64,000 nt of DNA from Arthrobacter_E sp041360795 (GTDB taxonomy: Bacteria > Actinomycetota > Actinomycetes > Actinomycetales > Micrococcaceae). The stretch covers positions 310,001 through 374,000 of the forward strand of contig NZ_JBFUPW010000001.1 of NCBI RefSeq assembly GCF_041360795.1. The letters are read 5' to 3'. The notes below the pieces were generated by a model. That model worked only from the letters and a program-made list of their open reading frames with translations. It had not been told where the DNA came from and ran no database searches. Each line of letters opens with the position of its first letter. Positions within the stretch are counted from its first letter, which is position 1. The translations under genes were made by a program, and so were the position numbers. Shown here one piece after another: positions 50,402-59,432 of the stretch.

Positions 50402-50432
50402 GGGGCCGGCCGGAGCACTCCCGGCCGGCCCC
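50402..50432 (+). terminator. terminator of M23 gene
   Basis: Perfect 12-bp stem GGGGCCGGCCGG / CCGGCCGGCCCC with a 7-base loop, 10 bp after the stop. Confidence 0.8.
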
Positions 50433-50474
50433 GGCCAGGATCCCAGGAATGACCGGGCCTCTGGACGCGTTCCG

Positions 50475-51239
50475 GTGACTGTGACGGATCTTCAAGCCCA
50501 GTGGGAAGCCAGTGCTTCCACCGTGTTGGACCTCTCCGAGGGTGAAGCTCTTCCGTGGGCTTCGCCCTCGGTCTGGTTTCTGGTGCTCTCAGGGACCGTC
50601 ATGCTGCGCTGGAACCAGCAGGAGCGCGTGCTCTCCGAGTCCGCGGCCGTGTTCCTCCGGCAGGCGGCGCGCTTCCGGGCCCGGGCCCTGGAACCGAGCC
50701 GTTTGCTCCAGGTCGATCTGGCGGAACTGACCGGCGCGGCCCTGCCGGAGCCCGCTGTCGTGCCCGACTTCAATGCCCGGCACCACGGCGTCACGGACTT
50801 CGTGGCGGCCTGCCCCCTGAGCGGCAAACCGACCGTGCGGGACTTCAATCGCGGATACGGGCACCTGATCGGCGGCGCGATGCTCGTCTCCCTGGACGCG
50901 GCGGAGCAGGCCGCGGAATGGGATCCCGGAGTGTGCCGGGCCGCGTCCGCCATCCGGCAGGACCCGGCGCATCCGTGGACCCTCCTGCAGCTGTCCAGAC
51001 TCGCGCTTCTGAGCCGTACCGCCCTGGCCGAGCGCTTCCGCGCACAGACCGGCGTGACGCCCATGCAGTATGTGCGCCAGGAGCGGCTCGCCCGTGCCGC
51101 CCACCTGCTGCGGCACGGCGATCAGCAGATCAGCCAGATCGCCGCGAGCGTCGGCTACGCGTCCGACGCCGCCTTCGTCCGGGCCTTCTCGGCGGAGCGA
51201 GGGACCACCCCGGGACGCTGGCGGGCCTCGGCCGGCTGA
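50475..51239 (+). CDS. AraC-family regulator
   Basis: 254 residues, GTG start at 50475 without a clear ribosome binding site. Residues 1-130: AraC-like cupin sensor (DUF6597-type). DNA-binding domain 155-254: WTLLQLSRLALLSRTALAERFRAQTGVTPMQYV and ISQIAASVGYASDAAFVRAF. The gene's last 85 bp overlap the 3' end of the convergent MFS gene. The MFS gene is the likely target. Confidence 0.88.
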   Translation: MTVTDLQAQWEASASTVLDLSEGEALPWASPSVWFLVLSGTVMLRWNQQERVLSESAAVFLRQAARFRARALEPSRLLQVDLAELTGAALPEPAVVPDFNARHHGVTDFVAACPLSGKPTVRDFNRGYGHLIGGAMLVSLDAAEQAAEWDPGVCRAASAIRQDPAHPWTLLQLSRLALLSRTALAERFRAQTGVTPMQYVRQERLARAAHLLRHGDQQISQIAASVGYASDAAFVRAFSAERGTTPGRWRASAG

Positions 51240-52369
51240 GCGGGCAGGGCGGAGAAGCCGACGCCGGCCAGCACGGCGGCGGCCGCGGCGGTGAGGAAGA
51301 CCGCGGCCAGGCCCGCGTGATCGAGCAGCACGCCTCCCACGACCGCGCCCAGCGTGATCGCAATCTGGAACGCGGTGACCTGGAGACTGACCGCGGCTTC
51401 GGCGTCGTCCGGCTCGACCGTGGTGACCCATAGCTGAGTGGTGACGGGCACCAGATTGAATCCGAGTCCCCAGGCGAGGCTCGCCACGGTGAGGGACGCC
51501 GTGGTGCCGCTCTGCGAGGCCAGCAGCAGCGAAGCGGCCAGGACGAACGGCCCGAGGGACACGGCGAAGCGCAGCCTGCGTGAGATGGCCCCGGCCAGGA
51601 AGTTCCCCACCAGGCCTCCCGCGCCCCAGAGCAGGAGCAGCCAGCCCATGGCGCCCGGGTCGACCGCCTCGATGGCGAGCCTGATGTAGGGGTAGGCCGT
51701 GAAGTTCGCGAAGGCGGCCAGCCCCACGCACAGGATGCCCATCATGAGGCGGCGATGTCCGAGGGCCCTGCGCATCATGGCGAAGCCGGCCGACGGATGC
51801 GCCGGCACGGAGGGCAGTGTCGCCGCGAGCGTGACGGTGGCGAGGGCACCCACGCCGGCCGCCGCCCAGAAGACCTGCCGCCAGCCGAGCGCGCTCCCGA
51901 CGACGGCGGCCAGCGGCATCGCGACGATCGTCGCGACGCTCGTCCCGGTCGCCAGTGCCGTGGAGACCAACGCGGCGCGCGACGGCAGGATGTGGACCCC
52001 GGCCCCGAACGCCAGCGACCAGTAACCCGCGATCGCCACTCCCAGCGCCAGACGACCGAGCAGCAGCACCGGGAAGGACGGGGCGAGCGCCACGAGGACG
52101 TTGGCCGCCGTCCCGACCCCGAGCAGGACAATCAGGACAGTCCGCCGGTCGGTGCGGGGCACCAGGCTGGCGAGGCTCGGGGCGGTCACCGCGCCCGCCA
52201 GGGCCGTCGCCGCCACGGCAAGGCCCGCTGTGCCGTCACTGACCCCCACCTCGGCGGCGATCAGGGGCAGCACGCTCGCCGGGAGGAACTCACTCGCCAC
52301 CAGCATCGTGATGCCGAGGGCCAGTGCGGTGATGGCGAACGGAGGGCGTCGGAGAGCGGTTGCTTTCAT
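51155..52369 (-). CDS. MFS exporter, DHA1 type, 12 TM
   Basis: 404 residues. Twelve hydrophobic segments; motif A-like LVPRTDRRTVLIVLLG after TM2, ALAFGAGVHILPSRAALVSTAL in the middle. DHA1 exporters remove drugs or sugars/arabinose. The start at 52369 (MKATALRRPP) precedes the first TM; the open frame to 52567 is not supported. The final ~28 residues are encoded antisense to the AraC gene, overlapping 85 bp. Confidence 0.88.
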   Translation of the reverse strand: MKATALRRPPFAITALALGITMLVASEFLPASVLPLIAAEVGVSDGTAGLAVAATALAGAVTAPSLASLVPRTDRRTVLIVLLGVGTAANVLVALAPSFPVLLLGRLALGVAIAGYWSLAFGAGVHILPSRAALVSTALATGTSVATIVAMPLAAVVGSALGWRQVFWAAAGVGALATVTLAATLPSVPAHPSAGFAMMRRALGHRRLMMGILCVGLAAFANFTAYPYIRLAIEAVDPGAMGWLLLLWGAGGLVGNFLAGAISRRLRFAVSLGPFVLAASLLLASQSGTTASLTVASLAWGLGFNLVPVTTQLWVTTVEPDDAEAAVSLQVTAFQIAITLGAVVGGVLLDHAGLAAVFLTAAAAAVLAGVGFSALPAQPAEARQRPGVVPRSAEKARTKAASDA

Positions 52370-52522
52370 GGTCACCACTGTGCCGGGCGCGGGCGGGCGC
52401 GGATTGACCGGTCGTCCGCGGCGCTTGCCCCGGCGTCCTGAATGCGCTTCTGAATGCTGCCCCGAACGCGCTCCTGGCGACGGTGTCATCCGGATCCTGT
52501 CATCCAGGCCCGGTGGAAACAC

Positions 52523-52559
52523 GACCGCCCCGCACCGTGCGGGACGGTGCGGGGCGGTC
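52523..52559 (-). terminator. terminator of aminotransferase gene
   Basis: Perfect 16-bp stem (GACCGCCCCGCACCGT with its complement) and loop GCGGG, 38 bp past the stop of the minus-strand aminotransferase. Confidence 0.8.
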
Positions 52560-52596
52560 AGTGGCATTGCTGCCGGTGGCGCCGACGTTCTGTGCC

Positions 52597-53817
52597 TCAG
52601 GAGGCCTTGCCGAGGAATTCCTGCAGGCGGCGGACGCCTTCGGCGAGGTCGTCGTCGCCCAGGGCGTAGCTCAGGCGCAGGTAGCCGCTCGGGCCGAACG
52701 CCTCACCGGGGACCACGGCCACCTCGACCTCGTCGAGGATGAGTGCCGCCAGCTCGGCGCTGGTCTGCGGCGTGGCGGTGCCGCCGGCGGCCGTCGGGAA
52801 CGACTTCCCCAGCAGACCGCGGACGTCCGCGTACGCGTAGAAGGCGCCCTTCGGCGTCGGGCACTCCACGCCGTCGATCGCGTTGAGGCCCGCGGTGATC
52901 GCCTGACGGCGCCGGTCGAAGGCGACCTTCATCTCGTCCACGGCGGTGAGCGGTCCGGAGACGGCGGCCAGCGCGGCGATCTGCATGATGTTGGAGACGT
53001 TGCTGGTCGCGTGCGACTGCAGGTTGGTGGCCGCCTTGATGACATCGGCCGGGCCGACCATCCAGCCCACGCGCCACCCGGTCATGGCGTACGTCTTGGC
53101 CACACCGTTGAGGATGATGACCTTGTCGCCCAGTTCCGGGGCAGCGGCCGCGATCGAGGTGAAGGGCACGCCGTCGTAGGTCAGGTGCTCGTAGATCTCA
53201 TCCGTGACCACCCAGAGGCCCTTGGAGGCGGCCCAGGCGCCGATCTCGGCGACCTGCTCCGGGGAGTACACGGCGCCCGTGGGGTTGGACGGGGAGACGA
53301 AGAGCAGCACCTTGGTGTTCTCCGTCAGGGCGGCTTCGAGCTGCTCCACGGTGACCAGGTAGCCCTGCTCCGGTCCGGCGAAGACCTCCACGGGCACGCC
53401 GCCGGCCAGCCGGATCGCCTCGGGGTAGGTGGTCCAGAACGGGGTCGGGACGATCACCTCGTCGCCCGGATCCAGGAGCGTGGCGAAGGCGTTGTACACG
53501 GCCTGCTTGCCGCCGTTGGTCACCAGGACCTGAGAGGCGTCCACCTGGTAGCCGGAGTCACGGAGCGTCTTCTCCGCGATGGCCTGCTTGAGCTGGGGCA
53601 GCCCGCCGGCGGGGGAGTAGCGGTGGTATGCGGGATTCTTCGCGGCCTCGATCGCGGCTTCCACGATGTACCCGGGGGTGGGGAAGTCAGGCTCACCTGC
53701 CCCGAAGCCGATCACCGGACGGCCCGCGGCCTTGAGGGCCTTGGCCTTCGCGTCCACCGCGAGGGTGGCGGATTCGGCGATGGAGGAGATGCGTCGGGAG
53801 ATGCGTGAAGAGGGCAT
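52597..53817 (-). CDS. aspC: class I aspartate/prephenate aminotransferase
   Basis: 406 residues. PLP lysine K241 in NGVAKTYAMTGWRVGW; PLP-binding D/Y in VTDEIYEHL; FGAGEPDFPTP near the N-terminus marks the 1-gamma aspartate aminotransferase group. Makes aspartate from oxaloacetate and glutamate, and may transaminate prephenate as related enzymes do. Divergent from the tRNA-Trp-secE operon, a common actinobacterial neighbour. Confidence 0.92.
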   Translation of the reverse strand: MPSSRISRRISSIAESATLAVDAKAKALKAAGRPVIGFGAGEPDFPTPGYIVEAAIEAAKNPAYHRYSPAGGLPQLKQAIAEKTLRDSGYQVDASQVLVTNGGKQAVYNAFATLLDPGDEVIVPTPFWTTYPEAIRLAGGVPVEVFAGPEQGYLVTVEQLEAALTENTKVLLFVSPSNPTGAVYSPEQVAEIGAWAASKGLWVVTDEIYEHLTYDGVPFTSIAAAAPELGDKVIILNGVAKTYAMTGWRVGWMVGPADVIKAATNLQSHATSNVSNIMQIAALAAVSGPLTAVDEMKVAFDRRRQAITAGLNAIDGVECPTPKGAFYAYADVRGLLGKSFPTAAGGTATPQTSAELAALILDEVEVAVVPGEAFGPSGYLRLSYALGDDDLAEGVRRLQEFLGKAS

Positions 53818-53929
53818 GGGGCGGAGTCCTTCGCGTGTTTTTCAGCGTGATCCCGGGGTCAACCGGCACTTCCAAGCTTAGGCTCAGGTGCTCCGCGAGG
53901 CACAGCCCGAACGGGGCATGAGTCCCACT

Positions 53930-53958
53930 TAGACGTTTTCCCACATCTTGCGTATAGT
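53930..53958 (+). promoter_or_regulatory. promoter of tRNA-Trp-secE-nusG
   Basis: TAGACG (53930-53935) and TATAGT (53953-53958), 17 bp apart; 41 bp before the tRNA gene. Confidence 0.6.
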
Positions 53959-53999
53959 TGTACCTCGGTGTTGGAAGCCGAAAGGCCATCCGACTCCAT

Positions 54000-54072
54000 A
54001 GGGTAGTGGCGCAATTGGTAGCGCAGCGGTCTCCAAAACCGCAGGTTGCAGGTTCGAGTCCTGTCTGCCCTG
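54000..54072 (+). tRNA. tRNA-Trp(CCA)
   Basis: Acceptor AGGGTAG pairs with CTGCCCT; anticodon arm GCGGT-CTCCAAA-ACCGC gives CCA; T arm CAGG-TTCGAGT-CCTG intact; discriminator G. Encoded just ahead of secE, the order common in actinobacteria. Confidence 0.95.
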
Positions 54073-54187
54073 CGCATGGTTAGCTCCAGGCGTCAGCCGG
54101 GAACACCACAGCACCAGCACTGAGGCTTGCCGAACGGTAGCCGCACGGGTTCGTCAGAACAGCACGGCAAAGAAGAGCGAGGGAACA

Positions 54188-54469
54188 GTGACCGATACTG
54201 CCGCCAATGACGCTCAGGGCCGTCCTGCCAAGAGCGGTGGGAAGAAGGGCAAGAAGCTGGGCTTCTTCGCCCGGATCGCCCTGTTCTTCCGGCAGATGAT
54301 CGGCGAGCTGAAGAAGGTCGTCACCCCGACCCGCTCCGAACTCCTCAACTACACGCTGGTGGTGCTGGTCTTCGTGGCGATCGTCATGCTGATCGTCACC
54401 CTCCTTGACCTCGCCTTCGGCGTGGGCGTCGGCTGGGTGTTCGGCGGCACGGGTCCCACGGAACGCTGA
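54188..54469 (+). CDS. secE: preprotein translocase subunit SecE
   Basis: Stabilises SecY in the SecYEG channel. 93 residues with one TM segment (YTLVVLVFVAIVMLIVTLLDLAFG) after the amphipathic helix FFRQMIGELKKVVTPTRSEL. GTG start at 54188. Followed by nusG after 158 bp. Confidence 0.95.
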   Translation: MTDTAANDAQGRPAKSGGKKGKKLGFFARIALFFRQMIGELKKVVTPTRSELLNYTLVVLVFVAIVMLIVTLLDLAFGVGVGWVFGGTGPTER

Positions 54470-54627
54470 CCGACTGACTTTCCGCAGGCCACCGGATCGC
54501 CTCCGCAAGGGGGTTGAGATGGCTGCCTGTGGAATTGAGCCATTTAAGTGGGATGCCCCTCTGGGTGGCTCGGCCACCACGAGCGTTCCCACGCTTGCAA
54601 TGCACTAACGACGAAGCAGGAGACCAC

Positions 54628-55428
54628 GTGTCTGAGCAGGAGCTCGAATTCAGCGAGACCGTCAACCAGGACGTCGCCCCGGAGTCCCAGGACGCCGTCG
54701 AGGCGGACACTGCTGCGCCCGAAACCCTGGCCGCCGAGGCTGAGGAAGCGGAGGCCGTCGCCGAGGCTGACGACGCGGAGGAGAGCGAGGAGGGCGACGA
54801 CGTCGCTCCCGCAGCACCTGCCGAGGATCCCCTCGAAGCCTTCAAGGCCAAGCTCCGCCGCCAGGAGGGCGACTGGTTCGTCGTCCACACGTACGCCGGC
54901 TACGAGAACCGCGTGAAGACCAACCTCGAGACCCGCGTCCAGACCCTGGACATGGAGGACTACATCTTCGAGATCCAGGTCCCCATGGAAGAGGTCGTGG
55001 AGATCAAGAACGCGCAGCGCAAGGTCGTCACCCGCGTGCGCATCCCGGGTTACTGCCTGGTCCGCATGGAACTCACGGACGCCTCCTGGGGCGCCGTCCG
55101 CCACACGCCGGGTGTCACCGGCTTCGTGGGCAACGCCCACAACCCGGTCCCGCTGAAGCTGGACGAGGTCGTCTCCATGCTGGCTCCGGTCTTCGAGCAG
55201 GAGCAGGCTGAGCAGGAAGGCGGCAAGCAGGCCCGCGTCGCCGCCGCTCCGGTCCACGTCGACTTCGAGGTCGGCGAGTCCGTGATCGTGAAGGAGGGTC
55301 CGTTCGAGACCCTGCCCGCCACGATCTCCGAGATCAAGGTCGAGTCCCAGACCCTCGTGGTCCTGGTCTCCATCTTCGAGCGCGAGACCCCGGTCACGCT
55401 GGCGTTCAACCAGGTCACCAAGATCTGA
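54628..55428 (+). CDS. nusG: transcription termination/antitermination protein NusG
   Basis: 266 residues: an acidic Ala/Glu extension (1-70) typical of actinobacteria, the NGN domain (WFVVHTYAGYENRVKTNLETR ... VRMELTDASWGAVRHTPGVTGFVG) and the C-terminal KOW domain (VGESVIVKEGPFETLPATISEI). Binds RNA polymerase and couples with Rho and ribosomal protein S10. GTG start at 54628 with AGGAG 5-9 bases upstream; the open frame to 54514 is unsupported. Confidence 0.95.
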   Translation: MSEQELEFSETVNQDVAPESQDAVEADTAAPETLAAEAEEAEAVAEADDAEESEEGDDVAPAAPAEDPLEAFKAKLRRQEGDWFVVHTYAGYENRVKTNLETRVQTLDMEDYIFEIQVPMEEVVEIKNAQRKVVTRVRIPGYCLVRMELTDASWGAVRHTPGVTGFVGNAHNPVPLKLDEVVSMLAPVFEQEQAEQEGGKQARVAAAPVHVDFEVGESVIVKEGPFETLPATISEIKVESQTLVVLVSIFERETPVTLAFNQVTKI

Positions 55429-55446
55429 CACCCCGAGATTTCGTTC

Positions 55447-55483
55447 CCGGACCGTGCTGCTTTAGCGGTTCTGGAACGTCCGG
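55447..55483 (+). promoter_or_regulatory. hairpin in rplK leader
   Basis: CCGGAC (55447-55452) pairs with GTCCGG (55478-55483); GTTCC/GGAAC nearby is an alternative pairing. Could be part of an L1-autoregulated leader, but no recognisable L1-site sequence was identified. Confidence 0.3.
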
Positions 55484-55558
55484 CCACCTCGCCAAGGTGG
55501 TCACCCAGCTGAGGCGCACTCCTGTTCCTCAGTAAGCAATTGAGAGAAGGACCCTACA

Positions 55559-55987
55559 TTGGCTCCCAAGAAGAAGGTCACCGGCCTCATCAAGCTGCAG
55601 ATCCAGGCAGGTGCCGCCAACCCGGCCCCTCCGATCGGTCCCGCGCTTGGTCAGCACGGTGTCAACATCATGGAGTTCTGCAAGGCGTACAACGCTGCGA
55701 CGGAATCCCAGCGCGGCAACGTCATCCCGGTCGAGATCACGGTGTACGAGGATCGCTCGTTCACCTTCATCACCAAGACCCCGCCGGCTGCTGAGCTCAT
55801 CAAGAAGGCCGCAGGCGTGGCCAAGGGCTCTGCAACCCCCCACACCGTCAAGGTCGCCAAGCTGACCCAGGCACAGGTCGAGGAAATCGCCACCGCCAAG
55901 CTGGCCGACCTCAACGCCAACGATGTCCAGGCTGCTGCCAAGATCATCGCCGGCACCGCTCGCTCCATGGGTATCACGGTCGAGTAA
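55559..55987 (+). CDS. rplK: 50S ribosomal protein L11
   Basis: 142 residues. N-terminal KVTGLIKLQIQAGAANPAPPIGPALGQHGVNIMEFCKAYN is the classic L11 region; binds 23S rRNA at the GTPase centre. The start is TTG at 55559, with AGAAGGA 8 bases upstream; no ATG or GTG fits the conserved N-terminus MAPKKK. Confidence 0.97.
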   Translation: MAPKKKVTGLIKLQIQAGAANPAPPIGPALGQHGVNIMEFCKAYNAATESQRGNVIPVEITVYEDRSFTFITKTPPAAELIKKAAGVAKGSATPHTVKVAKLTQAQVEEIATAKLADLNANDVQAAAKIIAGTARSMGITVE

Positions 55988-56114
55988 TCACGGCCTCAGG
56001 CCACCCGCCGGTTCGCCGGCACTTCGAAATTCATAACGTCCCGTGCAATGACGGGGCAGTGGCAGGGCCGAGCGCGGTCCGCAGACCACAACTGCACAAG
56101 GAGAAATACGCAGC

Positions 56115-56822
56115 ATGGCAAAGCGCAGCAAAGCATATGAGGCAGCCGCCGCCAAGATCGACGCGGAGAAGCTTTACGCTCCGGCCGAGGCGGTCACCCT
56201 GGCCAAGGAGACCAACCCCTCCAAGTTCGACGCGACCATCGAGGTGGCTTTCCGCCTGGGTGTCGACCCCCGTAAGGCCGACCAGATGGTCCGTGGCACG
56301 GTCAACCTGCCGCACGGCACCGGTAAGACCGCCCGCGTCCTCGTGTTCGCCACGGGTGACAAGGCTGAGGCCGCACTGGCCGCAGGCGCCGACTTCGTCG
56401 GTTCCGACGACCTGATCGAGAAGATCTCCGGTGGCTGGACCGACTTCGACGCCGCCGTCGCGACCCCCGAGCTCATGGGCAAGGTCGGTCGTCTCGGTAA
56501 GGTCCTGGGTCCGCGTAACCTCATGCCGAACCCCAAGACCGGCACCGTGACCCCGGACGTCGCCAAGGCTGTCAACGACATCAAGGGCGGCAAGATCGAC
56601 TTCCGCGTCGACAAGCACTCCAACCTCCACTTCATCATCGGCAAGGCCAGCTTCGACGCCGAGAAGCTCGCCGAGAACTACGCCGCTGCTCTGGAAGAGG
56701 TGCTTCGTCTGAAGCCGACCGCCGCCAAGGGCCGTTACATCCAGAAGGCCACCGTGGCCACCACCTTCGGCCCGGGCATCTCCGTGGACCCGAACGTGAC
56801 CAAGGTCGTCCTCGGCGCCTAG
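56115..56822 (+). CDS. rplA: 50S ribosomal protein L1
   Basis: 235 residues; LGKVLGPRNLMPNPKTGTV is the family signature. Binds 23S rRNA at the stalk and can repress its own mRNA. Strong AAGGAG upstream. The 127-bp gap to rplK holds GCCGG-TTCG-CCGGC and CCCGT...ACGGG hairpins, possibly regulatory. Confidence 0.97.
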   Translation: MAKRSKAYEAAAAKIDAEKLYAPAEAVTLAKETNPSKFDATIEVAFRLGVDPRKADQMVRGTVNLPHGTGKTARVLVFATGDKAEAALAAGADFVGSDDLIEKISGGWTDFDAAVATPELMGKVGRLGKVLGPRNLMPNPKTGTVTPDVAKAVNDIKGGKIDFRVDKHSNLHFIIGKASFDAEKLAENYAAALEEVLRLKPTAAKGRYIQKATVATTFGPGISVDPNVTKVVLGA

Positions 56823-56879
56823 TCGCCCCTCGCAGGCTTCGCCTGCAAGGTCCCGTCTGACGACGGAGGCCACCCCTGA

Positions 56880-56912
56880 CAGAGGCCGCTCAGCATCGCT
56901 GGGCGGCCTCTG
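56880..56912 (+). terminator. terminator of rplK-rplA
   Basis: CAGAGGCCGC/GCGGCCTCTG outer stem with CAGC/GCTG inner stem and ATC loop, 57 bp after the rplA stop. It isolates rplKA from the acetyltransferases that follow. Confidence 0.75.
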
Positions 56913-56977
56913 GCGTTCCCGGGCGGCAGTGTGATCGGCCCGGGTCCGGCGGAGCGGCGCCGGGTTAGGGTGGGAAG

Positions 56978-58102
56978 ATGACGGAGCCCACCTTCAGCAT
57001 CGAGCGCCTGGTCCTGCCGGAGTCCCTGGAATCGCCCGAGGCCCGGGACTTCCTGGACGTGTGCGCGCTGACCGATGAGCTCGTGCTCCGGACCCGCGGA
57101 ACCCTGGACCTGGCCACTCCGAACCGCGCGCGCCTCATCCTGTGGCGGGACACCGAGTACGCCCGGCTGCGGGTCTACTTCGTGCGCCTCGAGGGCCGTG
57201 TGGTGGCCCGCGCCTGGATCCACCTGCCGCTCAAGGACAATCTGGAGACGGCCTGGTTGAGCGTCGGCGTGCACCCCGACTTCGAGGGCCGCGGTCTCGG
57301 CCGGGCCCTGGCTGACCACGTGGAGGCGGTGGCGCTGAGTGAGGGCCGCACCGTGGTCCAGATGGGCACCGAACATCCCACGGGCACTGCGGACGACGAC
57401 GGCGAGCGGCTCCTCCCGCCGACCGGCAGCGGCAGCGTCCCCGCGGCGTCGAGGGCGGTCCGGTTCGCGCTGCGTCGTGGCTATGAGCTCGTGCAGGTGG
57501 AGCGGACGAGTGTGCTCGTGGTGTCCGACGAATCCCGCCGCGCCGCCCACACGCTGCTCGAGGAGACGGCCGCCCGGGCCGAGGAGTCGTATGAGCTGAT
57601 CACGTGGTTCGACGAGACACCCGAAGAACATGTGGCGGATCTCGTCCGTCTCTCCACGAGCATGTCCACGGAGGTCCCGCTCGGCGGCCTGGAACTGGGC
57701 GAGGAGGTCTTCGACGCCGACCGCGTCCGTGAGATCGATGCGCGCCGCCGTGAAGGCGGCGTGCGCGCGGTGACCACGGCGGCCCGTCACCGGTTCACGG
57801 GGGAGCTCGCCGGCTATTCCGTGCTCGAGTACCTCCCGGACCATCCTGAGGTGGGGGAGCAGGACAACACCCTGGTGCTGCCGGGGCACCGCGGGCACGC
57901 GCTGGGCCAGTGGATGAAGGCCGCCAACTTCGAACGGCTGCTGGAGGCGTTCCCGGCGGTGCGCAGGATCTACACGTACAACGCGGACGAGAATCAGCAC
58001 ATGCTTGCTATAAACATCGCGATGGGTTTCCGCCCGGCCGGTCACGACGGCCAGTGGCAGGCCCATCTGGACGGCCGCGCGGCTGCAGGGGAGGGCTCAT
58101 GA
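56978..58102 (+). CDS. double-GNAT acetyltransferase 1
   Basis: 374 residues, two GNAT units. The first acetyl-CoA loop is HPDFEGRGLGRALADHVE (~95-112); the second is degenerate (VLPGHRGHALGQWMKAANFERL). Start ATG 56978. The sequence resembles the next gene along its entire length, so they are tandem paralogues. Substrate unknown. Confidence 0.85.
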   Translation: MTEPTFSIERLVLPESLESPEARDFLDVCALTDELVLRTRGTLDLATPNRARLILWRDTEYARLRVYFVRLEGRVVARAWIHLPLKDNLETAWLSVGVHPDFEGRGLGRALADHVEAVALSEGRTVVQMGTEHPTGTADDDGERLLPPTGSGSVPAASRAVRFALRRGYELVQVERTSVLVVSDESRRAAHTLLEETAARAEESYELITWFDETPEEHVADLVRLSTSMSTEVPLGGLELGEEVFDADRVREIDARRREGGVRAVTTAARHRFTGELAGYSVLEYLPDHPEVGEQDNTLVLPGHRGHALGQWMKAANFERLLEAFPAVRRIYTYNADENQHMLAINIAMGFRPAGHDGQWQAHLDGRAAAGEGS

Positions 58103-59220
58103 GCATCAGGATCGAACAGCTGTGGATCCCGGACACCCTCGACGGCCCGGACGCCGAGGCCTTCCTGGCGGCCGTGGACGTGTCGCGGCGGGTCCGGCTC
58201 GCCACGTGGGGGACCGACGACCTCGCATACACCCCGCTGGAGAAGCTCTACGAACTGCGGGACCCCTATGAGCGGCAGGTGCTGCTGACCGCCACCCTGG
58301 ACGGCGTGATGGTCGGCGTCGCGGACATCTCGCTTCCTCTGCTGGGGGACATCGACGTCGCGGAATTCACCCTGGACATCCTGCCGGAGGCCCAGGGCCG
58401 TGGCGTGGGCCGGGACCTGATCCGCGCCGCGGAGCAGTTCGCCCGCTCCGAGGGACGACGGCACCTTCTGGTCGACACGAACCATCCCGCGGCCAGCCTC
58501 GGGGACACGGAGGACAGCCTGCAGCCGGACAGCGGTCCGGGCTTCGTGCCGCTCGCGAGCCGCTCCGTGGATTTCGCCCAGCGCAGCGGGTACACCCTGG
58601 AGCGGATCGAGCAGTTCAGCTCCTGTGCCCTGCCGCTGGACACGGTGCTGGAGGGGCAGCTCATGGCGGAGGCCGAGGCCGCGAACGACGGCCGATACCG
58701 TCTGCACCACTGGCGGGACCGCTGCCCCGAACGCTGGCTGGCGGACATGACCGCGCTGGACTCCTCCGCGGAGGACCTCACCCTCGCCGCTGCAGCGGAT
58801 GCCGGGGTGCCCGCCGACGTCTGGGAGGACTACGACGTGGAGGCGCTGCGCCGTGCGGAGGAGATCGCCATGGCGCAGGGGCGGCGGACGGTGGTCACCG
58901 CCGTTGAGCATGTGGAGACGGGCGTCCTCGTGGGCGTCACCACCATCAGCGTGCTGCCGCAGCGGCAGGACGTGGTGTTCCAGGATGAGACCCATGTGCG
59001 GCTCGCGCACCGCGGCAACAAACTGGGCCTCCTGCTGAAGATCTCGAATATGCAGCAGTTGCAGGACCTCTTCCCGGACGTCCGCGTGATCTACACCTGG
59101 AACGCCCTGGAGAACCGGTATCTGCTCACCGTCAATCAGCAGTTGGGGTTCCGGACCGCCGGGGTGACGGGTCTCTGGCAGAAGCAGTTGCCTGACCTCC
59201 GCCAGCCGCACCTGAGCTGA
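58099..59220 (+). CDS. double-GNAT acetyltransferase 2
   Basis: 373 residues; first loop LPEAQGRGVGRDLIRAAEQF, second VRLAHRGNKLGLLLKISNMQ. Its start overlaps the stop of acetyltransferase 1 (ATGA), with GAGGG upstream. Both end with the IYTYNA/IYTWNALEN-L-N-Q-Q-L-G-F-type block. Inserted between rplKA and rplJL. Confidence 0.85.
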   Translation: MSIRIEQLWIPDTLDGPDAEAFLAAVDVSRRVRLATWGTDDLAYTPLEKLYELRDPYERQVLLTATLDGVMVGVADISLPLLGDIDVAEFTLDILPEAQGRGVGRDLIRAAEQFARSEGRRHLLVDTNHPAASLGDTEDSLQPDSGPGFVPLASRSVDFAQRSGYTLERIEQFSSCALPLDTVLEGQLMAEAEAANDGRYRLHHWRDRCPERWLADMTALDSSAEDLTLAAAADAGVPADVWEDYDVEALRRAEEIAMAQGRRTVVTAVEHVETGVLVGVTTISVLPQRQDVVFQDETHVRLAHRGNKLGLLLKISNMQQLQDLFPDVRVIYTWNALENRYLLTVNQQLGFRTAGVTGLWQKQLPDLRQPHLS

Positions 59221-59235
59221 GGCGCGGACGCCGAT

Positions 59236-59265
59236 TTGCCCGTCCGGCGGGGTCTCCCGTAAGCT
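59236..59265 (+). promoter_or_regulatory. promoter of rplJ-rplL
   Basis: TTGCCC (59236-59241) and TAAGCT (59260-59265), 18 bp apart, placing the transcript start near 59272 at the beginning of the L10 leader. Confidence 0.55.
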
Positions 59266-59270
59266 GGATT

Positions 59271-59432
59271 CACCAAAGACCGTCGGTTGTTGGATATCCC
59301 TGTGCTCTGCCACTGTGCAGAGGCGTGTGGATCTCCATCGAAGGACCCTTCAGCATAAGGGCGGCCGGCGCAGGTGAACCGAGCGAGAAGTCTGATCTTC
59401 CACGCCCCGTGCGCCTGCGCGGGGCGTTTTTT
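59271..59432 (+). ncRNA. ribosomal protein L10 leader with terminator
   Basis: The leader begins CACCAAAGACCGTCGG and contains the actinobacterial L10-leader core (GGCGCAGGTGAACCGAGC). It ends with a terminator: ACGCCCCG/CGGGGCGT stem (59402-59427) then six T residues (59427-59432). In this family L10-L12 binds the leader and favours termination (established for the family). The remaining ~87 bases to rplJ carry the ribosome binding site GGAAGGAGGG. Confidence 0.8.
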
